A DNA stretch of 51,454 nt, from the NCBI GenBank assembly GCA_937969495.1, contig CALBVY010000021.1, forward strand, positions 1-51,454, written 5' to 3'. The notes beneath the pieces were generated by a model that saw only the letters and a program-made list of their open reading frames with translations, searched no databases and was not told the DNA's origin. The DNA comes from an uncultured Verrucomicrobiales bacterium (GTDB lineage Bacteria; Verrucomicrobiota; Verrucomicrobiia; Verrucomicrobiales; Akkermansiaceae). This document shows, piece by piece, positions 44,565 through 51,454 of the stretch (position 1 is its first letter; each line of letters begins with the position of its first letter). The translations under genes were made by a program, and so were the position numbers.

Positions 44565-46148
44565 GTGAAAATCCTCCTCTACACACTCCTTCCTATGGCG
44601 CTCGCCGCCACCCTCATTCTCATGGGTGGCATACGCCTAGCGAGGGAGGTGCAAGAGAAGCGCACCCCTATTAACTCAGAGCGTTTTGCTGATTTCGCAA
44701 ATGCTTTTCAACAGGAAACACAACGTTTAGAAACACTCTACCAGCAACATTTGGAGAATCTCATACCCCTCGCTATGTCACGAAGACAAGATAAGGTGCT
44801 CACCGCGATGGATGAAGTAGCAGGAGTCAAACTCATCCGGGTTTTCTCCCCTCAAGGTCGAGACATCTCCATCAAACAAAGCCTAAGCACTCAAATTCCG
44901 GATGTAGAAATAGAAGGACGCAAGCTCCCACTCTTACCTAAGAAAGCGTTCATACTACCTAAAAAAATCTTCCAAGAAACTAACAGTAAATCCGGATGGT
45001 GGTTCTCCGAAATCAAGAATGATTACCGAATTTATATCCAGCACTCTACTCCATCCGGCTATCCAGGAAGCGGCTTACTCGTTGCTATCTTGGTAAATAC
45101 CGCGGAAATAAGTCAAAGTGAAAAAGACCATCTCAAAAAATGGACTGAACAACTTTTCCTTCCCATCCGGGGCAATAACGAGCTGCTCTCTATCACCCAC
45201 ACTGATGGCACCATCATCAGATCGTCAGGTGATCTTCCTAACGCACCACCTTCTGCATTCATCCCTGTTCGTACTGCCCTGAGCCAGTGGAACCTACAAA
45301 CATGGGATCGTATTTCAACCACCACACACTATGATACCGGCATTCTCACTGCCGCAAGCCTCTCCGCCGTTATTTTATTTGGCATGGGGATCCTTCTCTT
45401 TACTCAACAAAAACGCGCTCTCCGCCTTGCAGCCAAACGCGTTTCCTTTGTTAACCGCGTATCCCACGAGCTCGGGACTCCTCTCACAAGTATTCGGCTT
45501 AATCTCGATCTCACGCAAGACGCTCTTCCTGATCAATCACACATTGCACGCAAACGCCTCAAGCTTGTTAGTGAAGAGGTAGATCGCCTCTCGCGCCTCG
45601 TCATTAATGTTCTAACATTTTCTCAGTGTGAGCGTAAAACACTGGAGATCAAACCATCTATCTGCTCACCTGGAGAAATTATTACCCAGACGCTTAAAAC
45701 TTTTCAACCTGCGCTCAAACGGCGAGGTTTTGAAATTCAATCATCTATCGCAGAGTTCCCACCTTCATTGATCGATGGTGATGCTCTTACTCAAATCATT
45801 GGCAATCTCATTTCCAATGTAGAAAAATACGCTAGCTCCGGCGCTTGGCTCCAGCTTACATGCCACGCAAGTAAGGAGATACTTACACTTGAAATTCAAG
45901 ATTGCGGCCCTGGTATTCCACCCGATAAAGAAGATCAAATTTTCCTCCCCTTCGAGCGAATACGCGAGGACACAAGCGAGGGGGCTAGCGGTAATGGCCT
46001 TGGCCTTTCTATTGCTCGTGATCTCGCTGAAGGCATGGGTGGCTGCCTCACGCTGATGCCTTCTCAAGATGGCGCACATTTCCGACTTCAAATCCCCTGC
46101 CCCAAAGCACCTCTTCCCATCGTTCAAAAAGAAGAACCAGCAATATGA
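44565..46148 (+). CDS. Sensor histidine kinase
   Basis: 527 residues starting at GTG 44565. One helix is near residues 3-23, followed by a ~235-residue outer sensor domain, then a second helix near 260-280. The kinase core has the H-box FVNRVSHELGTPLTSIR with His301, the N-box LIGNLISNVEKYA-type segment, the G1 box DCGPGIPPDKEDQIF and the G2 box GNGLGLSIARDLAEGMGG. It should autophosphorylate His301 and transfer the phosphate to the regulator encoded next, whose start overlaps its stop as ATGA. No HAMP or PAS domain is obvious. The signal is unknown. Confidence 0.9.
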   Translation: MKILLYTLLPMALAATLILMGGIRLAREVQEKRTPINSERFADFANAFQQETQRLETLYQQHLENLIPLAMSRRQDKVLTAMDEVAGVKLIRVFSPQGRDISIKQSLSTQIPDVEIEGRKLPLLPKKAFILPKKIFQETNSKSGWWFSEIKNDYRIYIQHSTPSGYPGSGLLVAILVNTAEISQSEKDHLKKWTEQLFLPIRGNNELLSITHTDGTIIRSSGDLPNAPPSAFIPVRTALSQWNLQTWDRISTTTHYDTGILTAASLSAVILFGMGILLFTQQKRALRLAAKRVSFVNRVSHELGTPLTSIRLNLDLTQDALPDQSHIARKRLKLVSEEVDRLSRLVINVLTFSQCERKTLEIKPSICSPGEIITQTLKTFQPALKRRGFEIQSSIAEFPPSLIDGDALTQIIGNLISNVEKYASSGAWLQLTCHASKEILTLEIQDCGPGIPPDKEDQIFLPFERIREDTSEGASGNGLGLSIARDLAEGMGGCLTLMPSQDGAHFRLQIPCPKAPLPIVQKEEPAI

Positions 46149-46831
46149 AAATCTTAATCGCTGAAGATGATCCCCTCACACTCGATGCTCTTGCTAGCTG
46201 CATCGAGGCTGAGGGCTTCACCACTTTACAAGCTCAAGATGGCCGCCAAGCTATCGAACTCTGGCGTAGCGAAACACCAGATCTCGTCTGTCTCGATATT
46301 ATGATGCCTGAGATCAACGGCTACGACGTATGTAAACGAATCCGCGCGACTGACTCCACACTCCCCATCCTATTTCTCTCCGCAAAAAGCGAGGAAGCCG
46401 ATGTCGTCTCAGGTCTCAGTCTAGGCGCTGATGATTTTATCCGTAAGCCTTTTACGCGGCTTGAGGTGATCGCCCGTATCCGAGCAGCGCTCAGACGCAT
46501 CGCCAAACAATCTCCCGATGATGTCTTTACCTTCGGAGACCTCAGCATACATCCCTCAGCGCTTCTAGCCCGCCGTGATGAAACGACCATCGATCTCACC
46601 CCCAGAGAAACCTCCATTCTCCACTTACTCCATCAACATCGGGGTAAACCAGTTTCCCGCGATACCCTCCTCGATGCCTGCTGGGGCATGGACTACTTCC
46701 CCAGCTCCCGCACCCTTGATCAACATATCCTTCTTCTAAGAAAAAAGATCGAGCGGAATCCAGCCACTCCAGTCCTCATTCAAACTGTCCGCGCTGTAGG
46801 CTATCGTTATCCTGAATCACTTGAAATGTAG
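46145..46831 (+). CDS. OmpR-family response regulator
   Basis: 228 residues. The receiver domain carries the acidic pair in LIAEDDPLTL, the phosphoacceptor Asp51 in LVCLDIMMPEINGYD, and Lys in GADDFIRKPFTRLEV. The DNA-binding winged helix is in the second half (LTPRETSILHLLHQHRGKPV, then SSRTLDQHILLLRKKIERNP, with TVRAVGYRY at the end). It is co-translated with the kinase. A partial duplicate of this gene lies at 49640-49917. It probably controls the local operon, perhaps through the inverted repeat at 43712. Confidence 0.93.
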   Translation: MKILIAEDDPLTLDALASCIEAEGFTTLQAQDGRQAIELWRSETPDLVCLDIMMPEINGYDVCKRIRATDSTLPILFLSAKSEEADVVSGLSLGADDFIRKPFTRLEVIARIRAALRRIAKQSPDDVFTFGDLSIHPSALLARRDETTIDLTPRETSILHLLHQHRGKPVSRDTLLDACWGMDYFPSSRTLDQHILLLRKKIERNPATPVLIQTVRAVGYRYPESLEM

Positions 46832-46848
46832 ATTCACTCAGCCTCAAC

Positions 46849-46992
46849 ATGAGGAAATGGGCTGCTCACTTCGTTAGGCAAAAATTCATCACCGATAACC
46901 CCATGATCATCGATATCTTCTTGGGCAACCTTGAGGCCGGTAAAAACAACGCCACGCTCTACATCTTGTTCGGATTAAAAATACCCGCTTGA
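46849..46992 (+). other. Short open frame of doubtful coding status
   Basis: A 47-codon frame in the gap after the response regulator. It has no family I recognise. Part of it (46901-46937) is repeated exactly at 49881-49917. It may be the remnant of a gene. The rest of the gap to 47048 shows nothing. Confidence 0.2.
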
Positions 46993-47048
46993 AACAACTA
47001 CTCATCTTTAAAATTGATCTGGCGCTATTAATGGCAGATTTATTTCAT

Positions 47049-47894
47049 CTACCCTCGGCTTACAGCTCGTGGAGTTTTACCGAATTTACGTGAGAAGGCA
47101 CGGATGAAGCTTGAAACATCTCGATAGCCGATGGATTCACAAATTTCTTGGACACTTAATTCATTTTTTTCTGCTAGTCTATACGCGTAATCTAGTCTTT
47201 TGCAACGAAGCCATTCCCTCGGTGATGTATCATATTTTTTATTAAAATAGCGTTTAAAAGACGAGAGACTCATCCCGCAGAGTGCTGCTAGATCAGAAAC
47301 TCGAAGAGGGCTGAGATAATGAGCCTTCAAGATTGAAGAAATTCGATACTCTATCGATGTTCCCCAATCACGGATTTCATTGTAAAACATATTACGAACG
47401 ATCGGGTTTTCCATTGCTTGAAGGATAAATTTTCGGAGTCGGAACTCTTTCTCTGTTTCGGAATTAAGTGTCTTGATTACCGAAGGAGTCTGGAGAAGTT
47501 GTTCCCACTCCTCGTTGCTCAGGTTGTCCACGACCACAGATTTTGAAGTATTAGCCGCCAAGTCGGAGGGGACACCAATTGCTTGCTTCAAAAAATCTCG
47601 TTCAAAGCTAACGACAAAACTTTGATAAGCATCTTCTTCTGCACAAAACTCTGACATTAAATGTACTCCAGAGCGAAAAGCAATCATACTACCAGACGGT
47701 GCTAAATGCTCGAAGTTGCTTTCAGATTTGAATTTTTTGATTCCAGACCGGACAAGAACAATGGTTGGAAGAGATATAAGGACATGCTGTGCAGCCATGT
47801 CTTCTTCACTCTTATAATCAATGATTGTCCCCTGCCGAAGCACAATATTTGAGTGGAGATTGTTACTAATGAAGTTGTCTGGAATCGTAACCAT
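47049..47894 (-). CDS. AraC-family transcriptional regulator
   Basis: 281 residues. The N-terminal ~160 residues form a cupin-like sensor (HVLISLPTIVLVRSGIKKFK, then SGSMIAFRSGVHLMSEF). The C-terminal has two helix-turn-helices: VSDLAALCGMSLSSFKRYFN and VQEICESIGYRDVSSFIRAF, with KFGKTP after. This resembles ExsA-type regulators. The gene follows a YbhB-like gene by 14 bases on the same strand. Its bases look richer in A and T than the surrounding housekeeping genes, which suggests gain by transfer. The target is probably its own operon. Confidence 0.88.
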   Translation of the reverse strand: MVTIPDNFISNNLHSNIVLRQGTIIDYKSEEDMAAQHVLISLPTIVLVRSGIKKFKSESNFEHLAPSGSMIAFRSGVHLMSEFCAEEDAYQSFVVSFERDFLKQAIGVPSDLAANTSKSVVVDNLSNEEWEQLLQTPSVIKTLNSETEKEFRLRKFILQAMENPIVRNMFYNEIRDWGTSIEYRISSILKAHYLSPLRVSDLAALCGMSLSSFKRYFNKKYDTSPREWLRCKRLDYAYRLAEKNELSVQEICESIGYRDVSSFIRAFSRKFGKTPRAVSRG

Positions 47895-47908
47895 AAGCTT
47901 AACTCGAT

Positions 47909-48538
47909 TTAACCAGCTTTTACTTTTGGATTCATTGAATATTGGCCTGAGTATGATGCCTTTGCTAATACATGCCCCTCCAGAGCGGCAAGAGCTTCAG
48001 GACCTGTAAATTCGCCTGAGAGACCAAGAGTTGGGATATCGAGAGCGTAGAGACTAAAGATATAGTTGTGAACTATGCTATCATTCCAAGGCGGGCAAGG
48101 ACCATCGTATCCTCCATAAACTCCCTCCATGTCAGAGTCTCCTGAAAACCAGTCAGTATAGTTATTTTGCCCCGTGATTCCAACTGGGGTTGATCCTACA
48201 GGTTTTCCACGAGCAACAAGTGCCTCAGAACCTGCTCCTTGTGCTATCTCACTGAGTTCAGCAGGGATATCAACCAGAACCCAATGATAGAATTCGCAAC
48301 GAGCAAGGCTAGCTGGTACTTCGCGGTCTGCTTGATTCACGTCATCTGGCTTAGATGGCACATCCGGATCATGCACAATAAGGGCAAATGATTTTGTACC
48401 TTCAGGTGTATCAGACCAATATACAGCAGGACTTACGTTGTCACTAGGAGCAAACGGTTCATCAGTGCCAGGTTTTCCAAAGGCAAACTGTGCTGGGATT
48501 GCCCCCTTATTATTCCATTCATCAATTTTTAGTTTCAT
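47909..48538 (-). CDS. YbhB/YbcL-type phosphatidylethanolamine-binding-like protein
   Basis: 209 residues without a signal peptide. Family markers are PAVYWSDTPEGTKSFALIVH, CEFYHWVLVDIP, and YGGYDGPCPPWNDSIVHNYI with YALD after. The DPD and GPCPP residues line the conserved anion pocket. Roles of bacterial PEBP-like proteins are poorly known, though inhibition of proteases or kinases has been proposed. It is upstream of the AraC regulator on one transcript, a pairing seen elsewhere. Confidence 0.87.
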   Translation of the reverse strand: MKLKIDEWNNKGAIPAQFAFGKPGTDEPFAPSDNVSPAVYWSDTPEGTKSFALIVHDPDVPSKPDDVNQADREVPASLARCEFYHWVLVDIPAELSEIAQGAGSEALVARGKPVGSTPVGITGQNNYTDWFSGDSDMEGVYGGYDGPCPPWNDSIVHNYIFSLYALDIPTLGLSGEFTGPEALAALEGHVLAKASYSGQYSMNPKVKAG

Positions 48539-48770
48539 AATTTTTTAATTTAATACGGCTCTAGCCGATAGATACATAATTGCATAAGCTGAAAAATTTC
48601 GCAATTGCTCAACAGTTCAAACAATGTGCACAACGGGTCATTTGCAAGAATTACGTAAAGGCGTCAATAATATTTTAAAATACAATTTCAACGAACGAAT
48701 ATCGAATTTCCGAACAAGACATCGTTCCCAATCCATGACCCGCGCTTGAGTTTGTCGGAGCTTTTTGTAG
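48539..48770. other. Non-coding gap upstream of the YbhB-AraC pair
   Basis: No convincing gene. It must carry the promoter of the YbhB-AraC operon on the minus strand, but no clear -35/-10 pair was found. A CCCAATCCATGACCC at 48727 is nearly the reverse complement of GTCATGGATGGG at 48813. This may be an inverted repeat, possibly part of a mobile-element remnant. Confidence 0.35.
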
Positions 48771-48977
48771 TTTGGTGGTGATTTCCCATTTCAACACGAT
48801 CAGGTGGTTCTGGTCATGGATGGGAAGATTTTGACGATAGAGAACAGCAAAGCAGAAGATCTTAATCCAAGGGAATACCCAGAATATGTTCTAGCACATC
48901 TCGGCAGCTCCACCACCACCGGCCTAACACCCGGAAAAGCAGCCCAAACCTTGAGGGAATCCAAGCAAGCAACCTAG
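48771..48977 (+). pseudogene. Possible IS66-type transposase C-terminal remnant
   Basis: A 68-codon open frame after a TAG and ending in TAG 48975-48977. The stretch ENSKAEDLNPREYPEYVLAH with its L-x-P-x-x-Y-x-x-Y-V-L pattern is like the C-terminal domain of IS66 transposases. No other part of the transposase is near, and there is no obvious ATG at the head, though an ATG lies at 48816. It is best read as a fragment left by an old insertion. The match is by eye and may be wrong. Confidence 0.4.
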
Positions 48978-48996
48978 GCCAATTTTAAGACGTTTA

Positions 48997-49188
48997 CTGA
49001 GCAACGATCTCCTCCATGGAATTACTCTAAAGCGTATGCTTAGAGAATTGGTGGCTCACTACGGCTGGGAAGATCTCGCATTCCAAATCAGGATCAACAT
49101 CCTTAATGATAAGGACAGCATTCCAAAAAAACGCTTCGAGGCGTTGATGAATATCACCTACCGCGGAAAGCTACTTCACCTAACTTGA
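48997..49188 (+). pseudogene. Chimeric remnant: head of the VF530 gene joined to an unrelated tail
   Basis: Bases 48997-49097 match 43378-43478 with about seven differences. The copied part reads [20 protein letters not shown], then GWEDLAFQIRIN. After that the frame continues with a different sequence (KDSIPKKRFEALMNITYRGK) to TGA 49188. The original GTG start is CTG here, so translation is doubtful, unless CTG or the internal ATG 49036 is used. The tail has no family I recognise. Its end overlaps that of the convergent membrane protein gene by 13 bases. Confidence 0.6.
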
Positions 49189-49565
49189 TCCGCCTGTATC
49201 TTAGCTTTAAATAAATAGATGGACAAAAATGGTATCAGTGAACTCATCGTAATTATATCGATCACAATATGCAGATTGGAAAAAAGTGCACTTAAGCCAA
49301 ATAACATCATTAATAATAAACCCGTTCCAACTCCAAGAGGAATGGCTATCTTTTTAGTCCACAAAACAGAACTTGTAGGAACCCATAAGTAAATCGGCCA
49401 GATAATCATCAACCAAACGCTAAAAATAATTACCCCTGACCAAATCGGGATTAACAAATATTCACTTTCACTAGGCAACATCAGCGTCAAGATACTCCAG
49501 TGTAATATGGAAAATATCCATGTAATAAAACACGAAAGAAAACTGTAAATGAACAAGCGAAACAT
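49176..49565 (-). CDS. Small integral membrane protein of unknown function
   Basis: 129 residues with four hydrophobic helices (about 4-24, 38-62, 74-95 and 97-120) and a short charged C-terminus. The composition is rich in Ile, Leu, Phe, Ser and Trp, and the DNA is AT-rich compared with the housekeeping genes nearby. No motif or family recognised. It lies between two decayed gene copies, so it may be an insertion in the duplicated segment. It starts at ATG 49565. Confidence 0.5.
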   Translation of the reverse strand: MFRLFIYSFLSCFITWIFSILHWSILTLMLPSESEYLLIPIWSGVIIFSVWLMIIWPIYLWVPTSSVLWTKKIAIPLGVGTGLLLMMLFGLSALFSNLHIVIDIITMSSLIPFLSIYLFKAKIQADQVR

Positions 49566-49639
49566 TATCTGGATTTAAAATATTGTAATGAAGTAGCATC
49601 GATATTATAGCAAGTATTTTGTTAGTTTTATTAATAGTT

Positions 49640-49917
49640 CCAGCAACATGAAAATCTTAATCGCTGAAGATGATCCCCTCACACTCGATGCTCTTGCTAG
49701 CTGTATCGAGGCTGAGGGCTTCACCACTTTACAAGCTCAAGATGGCCGCCAAGCCATCGAACTCACCCCTAGAGAAACCTCCATTCTCCACTTACTCCAT
49801 CAACATCAGGGTAAACCAGTTTCTCGTGATACCCTCCTCGATGCCTGCTGGGGCATGGCCTACTTCCCCAGCTCCTGCACCCATGATCATCGATATCTTC
49901 TTGGGCAACCTTGAGGC
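49640..49917 (+). pseudogene. Doubly deleted copy of the response-regulator gene
   Basis: Three blocks match the 46.1-46.9 kb region in order. Bases 49640-49764 match 46137-46261, 49756-49880 match 46589-46713, and 49881-49917 match 46901-46937 exactly. This implies losses of 336 and 187 bases, each between short near-repeats (ATCGAACTC/ATCGATCTC and CACCC-TGATCA). The first loss is in frame, so an 88-codon frame 49648-49914 remains. It lacks the phosphoacceptor Asp and most of the receiver. The second removes the recognition helix and leaves a foreign tail (CTHDHRYLLGQP). Confidence 0.85.
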
Positions 49918-49936
49918 ACTTTATCCATTACATAAT

Positions 49937-49971
49937 GAAAAAGCCCCCGCTGCAGTTCGGCAACGAGGGCT
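49937..49971 (-). terminator. Intrinsic terminator of ahcY
   Basis: On the minus strand AGCCCTCGTTGC and GCAGCGGGGGCT form a 12-base stem (two G-U pairs) followed by five U. It stands about 30 bases after the ahcY stop. Confidence 0.8.
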
Positions 49972-50001
49972 TGAGATATTAACTTTGTTAACTAACAAAA
50001 A

Positions 50002-51441
50002 CTAGTAACGATAGTGTTCTGGCTTGTATGGACCTTCCGGCTTCACACCGATGTAAGAGGCCTGATCATCACTGAGAACGGTGAGCTTACAGCCGATTTT
50101 CTCAAGGTGAAGTCTGGCGACTTCTTCATCGAGATGCTTCGGCAGCACTTTTACCTCGCCAGCCTTATACGTGTCTTTGTTTTTCCAAAGGTCGATCTGG
50201 GCAAGAGTCTGGTTAGCGAAGCTATTAGACATCACAAAGCTTGGGTGACCAGTGGCACAACCGAGGTTTACAAGACGGCCTTCAGCCAGCATGTAGAGGC
50301 TATTTCCGTCAGGGAATGTGTACTTGTCTACCTGTGGCTTAATATTAAGACGCTCGACTCCTTCGGCTTTATTAAGCTTATCCATCTGGATCTCATTATC
50401 GAAGTGACCAATGTTACAGACGATCGCCTGATCCTTCATCTTCTCCATATGCTCGAAGCGGATGATGTCATAGTTACCTGTGGTGGTAACATAAATGTCT
50501 GCCCAGCCAAGAGTATCTTCAACAGTGAGCACGCGATAGCCTTCCATAGCAGCCTGAAGGGCGCAAATAGGATCAACTTCGGTAACAACCACTTGAGCAC
50601 CCTGACCACGAAGGGCTTGGGCACAGCCTTTGCCGACATCACCGTATCCACAAACGACGGCCACTTTACCAGAGATCATCACATCAGTAGCACGTTTGAT
50701 ACCATCGACAAGTGACTCGCGGCAGCCGTAGAGGTTATCGAACTTAGACTTGGTAACGGAATCATTGACATTGATAGCAGGCACGAGGAGGGTGCCGCTA
50801 TTCGCCATCTCGTAGAGGCGGTGCACACCAGTCGTGGTCTCCTCAGAAACGCCCTTCCAGTCCTTCACGATCTTGGCGAAAACACCAGGCTGCTCAGCAC
50901 CGATTTTTTTCAAGAGATTCTTGATGACTTGCTCTTCCTCAGATCCTGCAGGCTGATTCACCCAGTCTGATCCGTTTTCCATCTCATATCCTTTGTGGAT
51001 AAGAAGTGTAGCATCTCCACCATCATCAACGATCAACTCAGGACCGAGATCACCGGGGAACTGCAGTGCCTGCCATGTGCACCACCAGTATTCTTCCAGG
51101 GTCTCACCTTTCCATGCAAAGACAGGAATACCAGCTACAGCCATTGCAGCGGCAGCGTGATCTTGGGTGGAGAAAATATTACAGGAAACCCAGCGCACAT
51201 CAGCTCCTAGATCAACAAGTGTCTCAATGAGAACCGCAGTCTGGATGGTCATGTGTAGAGAGCCCATAATACGCACTCCTTGGAGTGGCTTTTCGGCTCC
51301 GTATTTGGCGCGTGTGGCCATGAGACCTGGCATCTCATGCTCGGCGATATCGATTTCCTTACGACCGAAGTCAGCAAGTGTGATGTCAGCGACTTTGTAG
51401 TCGGTAACAGTTGTTTGTGGTTTTTCTAGTGTAGTTGGCAT
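50002..51441 (-). CDS. ahcY: Adenosylhomocysteinase
   Basis: 479 residues, complete within the window, starting at ATG 51441. Signatures are [12 protein letters not shown]-like [37 protein letters not shown], the NAD-binding [19 protein letters not shown] and the C-terminal [13 protein letters not shown], whose Lys and Tyr reach the cofactor of the neighbouring subunit. The enzyme splits S-adenosylhomocysteine to adenosine and homocysteine, which keeps methyltransferases, including the SUMT domain in this window, from product inhibition. Only 13 bases lie upstream in the window, so any SAH riboswitch or promoter cannot be judged. Confidence 0.97.
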   Translation of the reverse strand: MPTTLEKPQTTVTDYKVADITLADFGRKEIDIAEHEMPGLMATRAKYGAEKPLQGVRIMGSLHMTIQTAVLIETLVDLGADVRWVSCNIFSTQDHAAAAMAVAGIPVFAWKGETLEEYWWCTWQALQFPGDLGPELIVDDGGDATLLIHKGYEMENGSDWVNQPAGSEEEQVIKNLLKKIGAEQPGVFAKIVKDWKGVSEETTTGVHRLYEMANSGTLLVPAINVNDSVTKSKFDNLYGCRESLVDGIKRATDVMISGKVAVVCGYGDVGKGCAQALRGQGAQVVVTEVDPICALQAAMEGYRVLTVEDTLGWADIYVTTTGNYDIIRFEHMEKMKDQAIVCNIGHFDNEIQMDKLNKAEGVERLNIKPQVDKYTFPDGNSLYMLAEGRLVNLGCATGHPSFVMSNSFANQTLAQIDLWKNKDTYKAGEVKVLPKHLDEEVARLHLEKIGCKLTVLSDDQASYIGVKPEGPYKPEHYRY

Positions 51442-51454
51442 ATTGGTAGTTGTT

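Noticed and set aside
51442-51454. SAH riboswitch before ahcY
   Set aside because: Only 13 bases upstream are in the window, so nothing can be seen.
1-51454. CRISPR arrays, tRNA or rRNA genes
   Set aside because: No regularly spaced repeats and no cloverleaf or rRNA-like sequence were noticed; a covariance-model scan would settle small RNAs.

Overview
The window is a 51.5 kb piece of a bacterial chromosome. It most likely comes from Verrucomicrobiota, near the carotenoid-making marine Akkermansiales such as Rubritalea. That placement is an inference from gene content: a C30 carotenoid glycosyl-ester gene set, a secreted sulfatase beside an esterase, long IspH, short HemA, a cobA-hemD fusion and several secreted proteins of unknown family. 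No 16S gene is present to confirm it. No CRISPR array, rRNA, tRNA or intact mobile element was seen.

Layout. (1) 1-6.1 kb: the 3' end of miaA, a lysophospholipid-transporter/acyltransferase fusion with a vestigial AMP-ligase tail, an ECF sigma factor, a PQQ-type sugar dehydrogenase and a nucleoside-type MFS permease. (2) 6.2-9.4 kb: rpoN, preceded by a near-perfect sigma-54 promoter, and a AAA+ ATPase. (3) 9.5-17.4 kb: a carotenoid locus with two CrtI/CrtN-type oxidoreductases, an SRPBCC protein, an aldehyde dehydrogenase on the opposite strand, a CrtQ-like glycosyltransferase, a CrtO-like acyltransferase and a DNA photolyase. It fits a staphyloxanthin-like end product, and no C30 synthase lies in the window. 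(4) 17.6-22.7 kb: a tetrapyrrole operon (hemX-hemA-hemC-cobA/hemD) read on the minus strand, preceded by a secreted protein of unknown function.

(5) 22.8-30 kb: an esterase-fold protein without its nucleophile, an HtrA-type protease followed by a homologue that has lost all three catalytic residues, and an AddA/RecB-like helicase-nuclease. (6) 30-38.7 kb: a YwaF-like membrane protein, ispH, a secreted TPR protein, an RhlE-type RNA helicase and the E1alpha-E1beta-E2 genes of a 2-oxo acid dehydrogenase without E3. (7) 38.9-43.7 kb: a plus-strand run of nucleotidyltransferase, sugar epimerase, esterase, sulfatase and VF530-type small protein, closed by a strong terminator. (8) 43.7-46.8 kb: a secreted protein, histidine kinase and OmpR-type regulator. 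(9) 46.8-50 kb: an accessory-looking stretch with a YbhB-AraC pair, a transposase-like remnant, a small membrane protein and decayed second copies of the VF530 and response-regulator genes in their original order. (10) ahcY closes the window.

The points most worth attention are the protease/pseudoprotease pair, the rpoN promoter, the carotenoid locus, the remnant of a segmental duplication and the vestigial ligase tail.
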